Shown here: positions 1 to 7,404 of the stretch, one piece after another | Numbering within the stretch: position 1 is the stretch's first letter | Layout: each line of letters begins with the position of its first letter | Source: CAYRJA01 sp964424455 | Lineage (GTDB): Bacteria; Bacteroidota; Bacteroidia; Chitinophagales; UBA10324 | DNA length: 20,991 nucleotides | Direction: 5' to 3' | Assembly (NCBI GenBank): GCA_964424455.1 | Contig: CAYRJA010000051.1 | Span: forward strand, 1 to 20,991 | The notes under the pieces: generated by a model | Database searches by the model: none | The model's input: only the letters and a program-made list of their open reading frames with translations | Told to the model about the DNA's origin: nothing | Made by a program: the position numbers and the translations under genes

Positions 1-230
1 TTTTTCTTTTATACTTACCTGCCTTTACTTGTAGTTTTCATGCAACAATACCACTCGAATATATAAATACAACAATTTTATCCTTAACCACTTCTTTAAA
101 AGCTCAAATGTCTCAATCGGATAATTGGTAATTTAATTATCTGTAATGCAGATGCGAAACATTTATTTTGAAATAATACATTTCAATTTTTTTCGTTTAT
201 CGAATATCCACTAACTCTAAAAACTTTTTT

Positions 231-709
231 ATGAAAACACTCACCGTCGTTTCGCTTCTGTATTTTATTTTCAGTTGTTCGCTTCTTTTTGCACAGGAAA
301 AAGGCAAAGGGATTTATTATGCTGACCCATCTGATACTCCTTCCATTACTATAATTGACTATCTCGATATCATTCCAGCATCAACAGACTCTGACATAGA
401 AAAGAATAAAAAATACTTGAAGTTGAATTCAAAGTTAATACCATGCAATTGGAAGGAAATTTTAAAGAATATTCAATGGAAGTATTTGTCTCAAAGGATT
501 CAACCATGAAAAATGCAGAGGGGTATTGCAATCCCGGGAGAGTTTTCGAAGGAATTTGGGTTATTCCCTACCGCTTACCACTTCCCGAAAGTTTTAACGG
601 AGCGCCCATACCAGTATATGTTCAGTGTTGTGTAATGAAAGGAATTTCTTTTCCTGCGACAAACTGGGAAAAAGTGTTATGTTCTCCCGTTTATCGTTTT
701 GTGAAATAG
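231..709 (+). pseudogene. Small secreted protein gene broken by a frameshift
   Basis: Two overlapping frames join into one plausible protein if one A is added to the A6 run at 408-413. The first frame (231-509) starts with a signal peptide (MKTLTVVSLLYFIFSCSLLFA, cleavage about residue 22) but its end after the A run looks non-coding. The second frame is open from 410 to 709 and carries the likely real C-terminal half, which is rich in aromatics, Pro and Cys (for example GYCNPGRVFEGIWVIPYRLP). The restored product would be about 159 residues, exported, with several Cys residues. I do not recognise the family. The break could be a true mutation, an assembly or sequencing error in a homopolymer, or slippage that restores the frame. 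It sits alone upstream of ftsQ, with no co-directional partner in view on its 5' side. Confidence 0.6.
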
Positions 710-938
710 CATCTATTCGGTAAGGAAGCATCATGCCTGCCTGTAACACAAGCAGGGTTTAGCCGCCAACGAAAAATGTGCGGATGCTTACGCTATCAGA
801 AAGAACTTTGTTTAAAGCCCAATTTATTTTAGATTTTATTGCCCACTATACACTGCGCACAATTCCTGTGGACAATCAACGTTAGTATTTCTCGCCTACT
901 CGTTTAAGTCCTTCTACATTAGTCGCATAATTGATGAT
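710..938. other. Gene-free stretch between broken gene and ftsQ
   Basis: About 229 bp with no convincing ORF. It contains a short imperfect hairpin at 736-756 (CCTGC...GCAGG) without a T tract, so it is a poor terminator. The ftsQ frame stays open back to 816 but has no usable ATG there and the peptide does not look like FtsQ. Base composition here is more GC-mixed than the AT-rich spacer at 1-230. I see no clear TAnnTTTG promoter box before ftsQ. Confidence 0.5.
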
Positions 939-1775
939 GTGAAAAAGAAGTTTGGAAAACTGATGCCTCTGTTACAGCGCTCACTGAGAATTGTCGGTGC
1001 GTTAGCATTGCTTATTGTAACAGGGGCAGCCATCAATCATCAGAACAATACCCCATTAAAAGATTATAAAATTTCGGTAGATCACAAAGGAGGATTGTTT
1101 TTTATTAACGATGAAGATGTACAGCAATTAATTCGTGACAACAATTATGAAGCAAGTATAAATCATCCGATTGAAGCATTAGATTACAGACGGCTGCAAA
1201 AGATTATAGAAAACAATCCATACACGAAACATGCAGATGTTTATGTAAACACACTGGGAGAAGTACAGGTAAATGTGATTCAGCGCAATCCAATTTTAAG
1301 GGTTATTAACAGCAGCGGTGTGAGTTTTTACTTGGACAATTTAGGGAATAAACTGCCTGTCTCGAATAGATTTACAGCCCGTGTTCCGGTAGCAACAGGA
1401 AATATTTCAGACAGTGGACTAAACGAAGATTTCACCGACAGCAGTACAACAAAAAAATTATTTCACTTGGCATCATATATTAACAACGACTCACTTTTAG
1501 ATGCACTGGTGGAACAGATTTATGTGAACGAGAAAAAAGAATTTGTTTTGGTGCCGAAAGTTGGTAATCATGTCATTGAAATCGGAGATGATAGCAATCT
1601 GCAGAAAAAATTTAATAAGTTATTCGCTTTCTACCGTGAAGGATTGAATAAAACAGGATGGCAGTCATACAGTGTGGTTAATTTAACATTTCATAATCAG
1701 GTGCTGGCTACACGCCGGGATGCAATAAAGCCTCCCATAAAAAGTGTAACAGTAACTTCAACAAATTCAAATTAA
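939..1775 (+). CDS. ftsQ: Cell division protein FtsQ
   Basis: Bitopic inner-membrane divisome protein that in other bacteria bridges early and late division proteins (FtsB/FtsL). The 278-residue product has a short basic cytoplasmic tail, one membrane helix at about residues 16-33, then a periplasmic part. Residues about 44-123 fit a POTRA domain, with the typical end motif VNVIQRNPILRV. The FtsQ beta domain follows, containing YLDNLGNKLPV and RVPVATGNI, both common in Bacteroidota FtsQ. The start used is GTG; the in-frame ATG at 963 is an alternative that shortens the tail by 8 residues. The gene lies 12 bp upstream of ftsA and is surely co-transcribed with it. The usual upstream neighbour murC is absent, replaced by a broken unrelated gene. 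Confidence 0.88.
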   Translation: MKKKFGKLMPLLQRSLRIVGALALLIVTGAAINHQNNTPLKDYKISVDHKGGLFFINDEDVQQLIRDNNYEASINHPIEALDYRRLQKIIENNPYTKHADVYVNTLGEVQVNVIQRNPILRVINSSGVSFYLDNLGNKLPVSNRFTARVPVATGNISDSGLNEDFTDSSTTKKLFHLASYINNDSLLDALVEQIYVNEKKEFVLVPKVGNHVIEIGDDSNLQKKFNKLFAFYREGLNKTGWQSYSVVNLTFHNQVLATRRDAIKPPIKSVTVTSTNSN

Positions 1776-1787
1776 ATATCAGGCAAG

Positions 1788-3119
1788 ATGAATAATAATG
1801 ATTTTATAGTAGGGTTAGATATTGGCACAACAAAAATTTGTGCGCTTGTAGGCAGAAAAAATGAACATGGCAAAATAGAAATTGTCGGTATGGGCAAAGC
1901 CGATTCTCTCGGTGTGATGCGTGGTGTAGTTGCCAATATTGATAAAACAGTTGAAGCAATCAAGCAGGCTGTACGAGATGCGGAAGATCAGAGTGGTGTG
2001 GAAATAAAAAATGTATATGTTGGCATTGCAGGTCAGCACATTAAAAGTTTACAACATCGCGGAATCATTGTTCGTGAAAATACGGAAAATGAAATCGGAC
2101 GTGAGGATATCAAGCGTTTGGCAGAAGACATGAAACGGCTTGTGGTGGCTCCGGGCGACAGAATCATACAGGTGATTCCACAAGAATACATTGTGGACAA
2201 TGAGCAGGGAATTAAAGACCCTGTGGGTATGGCAGGTGTTCGGCTCGAAGCAAATTTTCATATCATCACCGGACAGATTTCTGCCGCACAAAATATTAAG
2301 AAGTGTGTGGAGAAAGCCGGACTACACATGGTTGATATGTTCTTAGAACCGCTTGCTTCCTCTGTAGCAGTATTAAGCGAGGATGAAAAAGAAGCAGGAG
2401 TTGCGTTGGTGGATATCGGAGGCGGCACAACAGATATAGCCATCTTTCAGGACGGAATCATTCGTCATACTTATGTAATTCCATTCGGCGGAAACAGCAT
2501 TACTGATGATATTAAAGAAGGATGTTTAGTGATGCGTAATCAGGCAGAAATTCTGAAAGTTCGTTTCGGTTCTGCACTCGCGCAGGAAACGCAGGATAAT
2601 CAAATCGTTTCCATTCCGGGACTGAGAGGGCGTGAGCCGAAAGAAATTTCAGTTCGAAATCTTGCCAGCATTATTCAGGCGCGGATGGAAGAAATTGTAG
2701 AACATGTGGATGCAGAGATTGCCATTTCAGGATATAAGAATAAAATGATTGCAGGGATAGTTATAACGGGCGGTGGCGCTCATCTGAAACATTTAGTTCA
2801 ATTGACGCAGTTTAAAACAGGGTTAGATGCAAGAATCGGATTGCCGATTGAACATTTAGCTCCCGTGAAACTTGAGCACGTAAAACATCCGATGTATTCT
2901 ACCGGTGTTGGCTTAATCATGCAGGGCTTTGAAGATTACGAAGCGAAACGAACTGCAGAAAAAGTAAGACAAGCGCCGGTAATAGAAGAAGGTACTTTCA
3001 CTGAACCTAAGGAAGAGGAGAAACCCAAGAAGAACAAACTCAACATTTTCAGTTCTTTGTTTCAGACGACGAAAGATTGGTTCAATGAAGGAGTAGATGA
3101 TGAATTTAAAACAAAATAA
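1788..3119 (+). CDS. ftsA: Cell division protein FtsA
   Basis: Actin-fold ATPase that tethers FtsZ filaments to the inner membrane and recruits later divisome proteins. The 443-residue product shows the actin-family phosphate-1 loop (GLDIGTTKICALVG, residues 9-22), the FtsA-specific 1C (SHS2) region at about 80-165, the phosphate-2 loop (VDIGGGTTDIAIF, 208-220) and the adenosine motif (GIVITGGGAHLKHL, 323-336). A charged linker (about 385-417) leads to an amphipathic C-terminal helix (NIFSSLFQTTKDWF, 419-432), which fits the membrane-targeting sequence of the family. The gene lies 12 bp after ftsQ and 72 bp before ftsZ, as in the standard ftsQAZ order. All core motifs appear intact. Confidence 0.97.
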   Translation: MNNNDFIVGLDIGTTKICALVGRKNEHGKIEIVGMGKADSLGVMRGVVANIDKTVEAIKQAVRDAEDQSGVEIKNVYVGIAGQHIKSLQHRGIIVRENTENEIGREDIKRLAEDMKRLVVAPGDRIIQVIPQEYIVDNEQGIKDPVGMAGVRLEANFHIITGQISAAQNIKKCVEKAGLHMVDMFLEPLASSVAVLSEDEKEAGVALVDIGGGTTDIAIFQDGIIRHTYVIPFGGNSITDDIKEGCLVMRNQAEILKVRFGSALAQETQDNQIVSIPGLRGREPKEISVRNLASIIQARMEEIVEHVDAEIAISGYKNKMIAGIVITGGGAHLKHLVQLTQFKTGLDARIGLPIEHLAPVKLEHVKHPMYSTGVGLIMQGFEDYEAKRTAEKVRQAPVIEEGTFTEPKEEEKPKKNKLNIFSSLFQTTKDWFNEGVDDEFKTK

Positions 3120-3191
3120 AATTTAAGATTCAGAAATTTAATTTCTAAAAACAAAATACTAATTACCAAACACCAAACAATCCAACTTATT

Positions 3192-4751
3192 ATGTCTATT
3201 CAATTTGATTTACCAAAAGACCGTTCGTCCATCATCAAAGTAATTGGTGTAGGCGGCGGTGGCGGCAATGCCGTAAACCACATGTTCCGTCAGGGAATTG
3301 TGGGAGTAAATTTTGTGGTCTGTAACACTGACCAGCAGGCGCTTGATCTTAGTCCGGTGCCTAACAAAATTCAACTCGGCGCTACTATTTCAGAAGGACG
3401 CGGCGCCGGAATGAACCCCGAAGTAGGAAAGCGTTCTGCATTAGAAGCGCTTGACCAGATTACAGATGTGCTGACGGATAATACAAAGATGGTCTTTGTT
3501 ACAGCCGGAATGGGAAAAGGAACAGGAACAGGAGGCGCTCCGGTGATTGCTAAAGCTGCCCGCGAACTGGGAATATTAACAGTCGGATTGGTTACCACGC
3601 CATTTTCTGCTGAAGGACCAAAGCGTTTTCAACAGGCTCAGGATGGAATTAATGAACTGAGAAATTATGTAGATACTATTCTCGTTATCAGCAATGATAA
3701 ACTGCGTGAAGTATATGGAAACCTTAAACTGTCACAGGCATTTTCCCATGCAGATGATATTCTGGCAAATGCAGCAAGAAGTATAGCAGAGATTATTACA
3801 GTTGCCGGCTATGTGAATGTGGACTTTGAAGATGTAAATACAGTAATGCGCGATAGTGGAGTGGCAATAATGGGAACAGCAATAAGTGAAGGAGAGAATC
3901 GTGCGATTACGGCTATTGAAAAAGCATTAAACTCACCTTTATTAAATGACAATCAGATTAAAGGTGCAAAAAATATTTTAGTGAATGTTACATCAGGCAA
4001 GGAAGAAGTAACCTTAGATGAAGTGAGTGACATCACAGAATATATTCAACGCGAAGCGGGCTACGACACCAATATCATTTGGGGAAATTGTACAAATGAA
4101 TCACTGGGAGAGAAACTGAGTGTTACAATTATTGCCACAGGGTTTGAAATAAGTAGTAATATATTGAAAAACTATGATGAGGTAAAAAAAATAAAATTAG
4201 ACCTTAGTAAGCCGGAAGTAACTCTGGAAGTTACTAATGCTGTAACAGAAGATTTCGTTGCGGAAGTATCATCCGAACCAATAATTAAAGAAATTTACTT
4301 ACCTCCGGTAACTCCTGCTGCGGGAGCTACACCCAGGGCGGAAAAACTCATACATGCAAAAGAAGAGTTACACTTTGAACAAGGTGTAATAAATACGGAG
4401 TGCAATAATACAGAGGAAGAAACCGTAGAAAGTAATACTGAGATAAAAGTGATTACAAGGGAAAACTCAGGTGGCAACAAAGAGGACAGTAAAATGAATC
4501 TTTCCACTCAGGCAAAATTAGAACGCAACGAGAAGTTGAGAAGAATGAGTTATAAAACTCAAAATCAGAACATCCTGAACGAAATGGAGAGGCAGCCTGC
4601 GTTTGTACGCCGTGGACAAACGCTAAAAGATGTTCCGCACAGTTCGGATTCCAACCTGTCATCGTATTATCTTAGTGAAGAAGAAGAAGGAAAGCTTCCC
4701 GAACTGAAAAAGAATAATTCATTCCTTCATGGGCATGATAAAGTAGATTGA
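3192..4751 (+). CDS. ftsZ: Cell division protein FtsZ
   Basis: Tubulin-like GTPase that polymerises into the cytokinetic ring. The 519-residue product has the N-terminal nucleotide-binding segment VIGVGGGGGNAVNHM (17-31), the G-box GMGKGTGTGGAP (106-117), the synergy-loop segment (NVDFEDVNTVM, about 209-219) and the C-terminal polymerisation domain to about residue 320. A long acidic linker (about 320-465) ends in a conserved peptide, ERQPAFVRRG (466-475), the usual docking site for FtsA. A second conserved-looking tail ends NNSFLHGHDKVD (508-519), similar to what I recall from other Bacteroidota FtsZ proteins. The G-box has Lys109 where the common form is GGGTGTG (see findings). The 72-bp AT-rich spacer after ftsA may carry an extra promoter, but I see no clear one. 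Confidence 0.97.
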   Translation: MSIQFDLPKDRSSIIKVIGVGGGGGNAVNHMFRQGIVGVNFVVCNTDQQALDLSPVPNKIQLGATISEGRGAGMNPEVGKRSALEALDQITDVLTDNTKMVFVTAGMGKGTGTGGAPVIAKAARELGILTVGLVTTPFSAEGPKRFQQAQDGINELRNYVDTILVISNDKLREVYGNLKLSQAFSHADDILANAARSIAEIITVAGYVNVDFEDVNTVMRDSGVAIMGTAISEGENRAITAIEKALNSPLLNDNQIKGAKNILVNVTSGKEEVTLDEVSDITEYIQREAGYDTNIIWGNCTNESLGEKLSVTIIATGFEISSNILKNYDEVKKIKLDLSKPEVTLEVTNAVTEDFVAEVSSEPIIKEIYLPPVTPAAGATPRAEKLIHAKEELHFEQGVINTECNNTEEETVESNTEIKVITRENSGGNKEDSKMNLSTQAKLERNEKLRRMSYKTQNQNILNEMERQPAFVRRGQTLKDVPHSSDSNLSSYYLSEEEEGKLPELKKNNSFLHGHDKVD

Positions 4752-4763
4752 AAAAAATAATAA

Positions 4764-4836
4764 CTGTCATTCCGAATGAAATGAGGAATCTGTTCGTAAA
4801 GCGACAAGATTAATTCACCTCGTTCTGAAAAGACAG
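4764..4836. repeat. Degenerate REP-like intergenic repeat
   Basis: The segment begins CTGTCATTCCGAATGAAATG, continues AGGAATCTGTTCG and ends TTCTGAAAAGACAG. It closely resembles the widespread intergenic element I know as GTCATTCCGAGCGAAGCG followed by AGGAATCT, often ending in a partly inverted TCAGAATGACAG. Here the inner GCGAAGCG is decayed to ATGAAATG and the closing arm is degenerate, so this copy appears old and immobile. It lies just after the ftsZ stop and before the terminator. Confidence 0.6.
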
Positions 4837-4873
4837 ATAAAGATACCCTGTAAGTGGGTTTTGGTTTGGTTAG

Positions 4874-4914
4874 AAATCCCGTCTTCAGAAATGGAGGCGG
4901 GATTTTCTTTTTTA
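4874..4914 (+). terminator. Rho-independent terminator after ftsZ
   Basis: A 13-bp stem (4874-4886 AAATCCCGTCTTC with 4893-4905 GGAGGCGGGATTT, including G-T pairs) closes a 6-nt loop and is followed directly by a T-rich run (TCTTTTTTA). It ends the ftsQAZ unit. Its T run overlaps the stop codon of the convergent protease gene. Read on the other strand there is no T tract, so it should act mainly in the + direction. Confidence 0.85.
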
Positions 4915-7185
4915 GTTAACCACAGCTTTCAAAACTGAATTATTTCTTTTTGTGGAAAGCTTTATGAAATAAATACCACTGTGAAATAATGGCAGATTCA
5001 TTTGCAAATTATTTTCTCCTGCAGATGTCTCCCAATATTGATGAATCAGTTTGCGTCCGGATAAATCAAAAACTGTAACATCAACTTTTTCCTTTTGATC
5101 ATTAAAATAGCTGATGAAAATATTCCCGTCCGAAGGATTTGGATAAACAAAACAATCCTGATATCCGGCAGTTGGTGCATAAACTCCTGCATATTGTAAC
5201 AGCGCCTTCTTTACAGCAGCATAAGCATTAACTTTTCCGCTGCCCCATGTGTTGTCCCCTTCAGGTGGAATTACACCGGTGAACCTGTCCTGCATTGAAG
5301 TTTCTTTTAGAATGGTACTTATCTGGTAAGGGTCTAAAAATTTATGCGCCTGAAGCATAAGCGCTACAATACCCGCCACTGCCGGTGATGCCATGGAAGT
5401 GCCGGTGAAAGTAGCAAACGGATAGTACCGTCCATCATGTGCAAAAAGGTATTTATAGGTTACATACATATAGCTGCTACCGGTTGAATAAAGAGAAGAA
5501 TCGTAAGAACTGGCTCCTGAGGTTATAGTAAATCCGGGGGCACAGAAATCAGGCCGGACACGTCCGTCAAGTGTTGGACCTTTGCTTGTGAACAAGGCAA
5601 TGTCACCTCTTTCGTAAGTACTGGGATAAGTATAGATAGTTCCATCGGCGCTCAGCCACCTGACTTTTGAAATAAAGGCGCCTACTGCTATTACCGATTT
5701 AGTACTTGCCAGATCGGAGATAGTCATGTTATTAGTGCCATCAACTGCCCACGGATTATCCAGACTTACAAACGGACAAATGATTCCACGGGTACCCTGG
5801 ATGTAAGCGCTCCACATATTTACTTCGCCTTCTATTGCTTTAATACTGATACATATATTGTCTTTGGATTTACTGGACAGGTCAACAAATATTCTCGGAC
5901 GCTGATTAAATTCGGCAGATGAAGTTGTAACTGTAACAGTACATGTATCACCATCAAAACCTACAAGATGAAATTCATGAGTATTGTTATCTATGCAGAT
6001 AAATCCGGTAGAGTCAACAGTATGAGTTGAATCTCTGTACAGAGACAGATTTATACAAAAAACCTTCCCTGTATCACCCCATACATCCAGCCATGTGTTT
6101 CTTCCTTCATTTGTATCACTAATCTTTACAAATGAACTAACCAAAGTGTCTGACGGCGTAAATAATTTCTTGATGTGAATATTGCTGTTGCCGCTGTTGC
6201 CTGCTGCACACACAAATATTTTTCCCGGTCCGGTAAGGTTGTCTAATGCTTCGGAGAACAGTGATGAGCCATCGCGGGGTCCGAGTGGAGAGCCCCAGCT
6301 AAGGTTAATAACGGCTGCCTTGCCTGCACTTTCTGCATAGTCAAAAATATATTTAGCGCCATCAATTATGTCACTTACACCTGTATTTATCCATTGTTGG
6401 TTTTCAGGAGTTATCCCCACTAAGACCACTTCTGATTTGTAGGCAACTCCTCTGTATCGGGTAGTGCTCACTTTTGTACTGCCTAAACCTGAACCCGCAA
6501 AAATACCTGCGACATGCGTTCCGTGAGTTTCATGTTTGTTATCTGAACCACGATTCCACAATTCTGTAGTGTCTGTTATTTCGTCGCCGTAAATAAATCC
6601 TAAGGGAGGAGTTCCGCTTATTGTTTTCTGTTCCCATACTTTTACAACCCGATATTCTTTTCCTGTGGTATCAAAAAATTCAGGATGTCCATAATCAAAT
6701 CCCACATCAATAATTCCTGTTACAACTCCATCGCCATTATATTTCATAGGCAAATTATATCCGGCATGAACAGAATCAACACGAGTGACTTTGCGTAAAG
6801 AATCAAGATTAGGAGCTATCGGTTCATCTAATTGAATGTAATTAATTCCTGAAAGTAGGATAAACTTGCTGATGCTTTCGGGTGGCACTTGCACCGTCCA
6901 GATATTTCCTGCTTTGGTTCCGATATGAATACCTAAATCAGCTAAAGAGTTGTCGGTAATATTTTTGTTCACTTTTATTAAAGCGTTGATATATGTTTTG
7001 CCATCTGCACTGATTTTGTAAACATAGCCGGGTAAAGGTTTTCCGTCAGATAAATTATTTTTTTTCTTTAACAGATATTGCTGAGTAAGAGGAGAAAGTT
7101 TTGGCTGTGAGGGAAAAACAATCTGTGAAAAAGAATGCTGGAATGAAATTTCAAGCAACAAAAAAAGGAACAATATTTTATTCAT
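4912..7185 (-). CDS. T9SS-exported subtilisin-like serine protease (S8)
   Basis: Secreted endopeptidase of 757 residues. A signal peptide (residues 1-20, ending HSFSQ) is followed by a pro-region (about 25-130) like the fervidolysin-type N-terminal domain. The S8 catalytic domain has Asp160 (VVTGIIDVGFDYGHPEF), His221 (HETHGTHVAGIF), oxyanion Asn330 (VCAAGNSGN) and Ser597 (FTGTSMASPAVAG), so the triad is complete. Between Asn330 and Ser597 lies an insert of roughly 130 residues, beta-rich in appearance. The C-terminus from about 678 is a type A T9SS sorting domain (CFVYPNPSDGNIF ... GIYFIKL ... VVN), so the mature enzyme should be surface-attached or released through the outer membrane. It is convergent with ftsZ and divergent from the gene at 7405. 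Substrate is unknown; nutritional or processing roles are both possible. Confidence 0.93.
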   Translation of the reverse strand: MNKILFLFLLLEISFQHSFSQIVFPSQPKLSPLTQQYLLKKKNNLSDGKPLPGYVYKISADGKTYINALIKVNKNITDNSLADLGIHIGTKAGNIWTVQVPPESISKFILLSGINYIQLDEPIAPNLDSLRKVTRVDSVHAGYNLPMKYNGDGVVTGIIDVGFDYGHPEFFDTTGKEYRVVKVWEQKTISGTPPLGFIYGDEITDTTELWNRGSDNKHETHGTHVAGIFAGSGLGSTKVSTTRYRGVAYKSEVVLVGITPENQQWINTGVSDIIDGAKYIFDYAESAGKAAVINLSWGSPLGPRDGSSLFSEALDNLTGPGKIFVCAAGNSGNSNIHIKKLFTPSDTLVSSFVKISDTNEGRNTWLDVWGDTGKVFCINLSLYRDSTHTVDSTGFICIDNNTHEFHLVGFDGDTCTVTVTTSSAEFNQRPRIFVDLSSKSKDNICISIKAIEGEVNMWSAYIQGTRGIICPFVSLDNPWAVDGTNNMTISDLASTKSVIAVGAFISKVRWLSADGTIYTYPSTYERGDIALFTSKGPTLDGRVRPDFCAPGFTITSGASSYDSSLYSTGSSYMYVTYKYLFAHDGRYYPFATFTGTSMASPAVAGIVALMLQAHKFLDPYQISTILKETSMQDRFTGVIPPEGDNTWGSGKVNAYAAVKKALLQYAGVYAPTAGYQDCFVYPNPSDGNIFISYFNDQKEKVDVTVFDLSGRKLIHQYWETSAGENNLQMNLPLFHSGIYFIKLSTKRNNSVLKAVVN

Positions 7186-7210
7186 AAGGAGTAAATCAAG
7201 TATCAGTCGC

Positions 7211-7218
7211 CAAATTTA
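7211..7218 (-). promoter_or_regulatory. Candidate Bacteroidota -7 box for the S8 protease
   Basis: On the minus strand this reads TAAATTTG, an exact fit to the TAnnTTTG -7 element of Bacteroidota housekeeping promoters, 26 nt upstream of the protease ATG. No TTTG -33 element is evident at the expected spacing, so the assignment rests on one box and its position. Confidence 0.4.
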
Positions 7219-7391
7219 TTACTTCAGCGCCGTTTTTTATCTGAAATATTCATAGAATAAAGTTCATCTCTGAGATTGCAGTCAGTAAATGAGAGGTAAT
7301 AAGCAATATACTACTGTATTATGCTTAGCTGATGTGGAACACACACGAATAAACTATTCTCTGCAATATTATTAACTGAACAATCTTAGTA

Positions 7392-7399
7392 TAGATTTG
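7392..7399 (+). promoter_or_regulatory. Candidate Bacteroidota -7 box for the 7405 gene
   Basis: TAGATTTG fits TAnnTTTG exactly, but it ends only 5 nt before the ATG at 7405. Transcription would then start at or next to the start codon, giving a leaderless or nearly leaderless mRNA. No -33 TTTG is visible. Either the message is leaderless or the match is chance. Confidence 0.3.
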
Positions 7400-7404
7400 C
7401 AGCG

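Noticed and set aside
736..756. Small hairpin after the broken gene as a terminator
   Set aside because: The stem is only 5 bp plus 3 bp with an internal mismatch and no T tract follows.
760..890. Possible integron-type attC-like site (GCCGCCAACG ... CAACGTTAG)
   Set aside because: The two parts do not satisfy the GTTRRRY/RYYYAAC core-site pattern, there is no matching site on the other side of the gene, and no integrase is present.
816..938. Upstream extension of ftsQ
   Set aside because: The frame is open but has no ATG/GTG/TTG giving a sensible N-terminus, and the extra peptide does not resemble FtsQ.
7186..7191. AAGGAG Shine-Dalgarno-like sequence on the + strand
   Set aside because: No + strand start codon with a coding frame follows at the right distance; it lies upstream of the minus-strand gene on the wrong strand.
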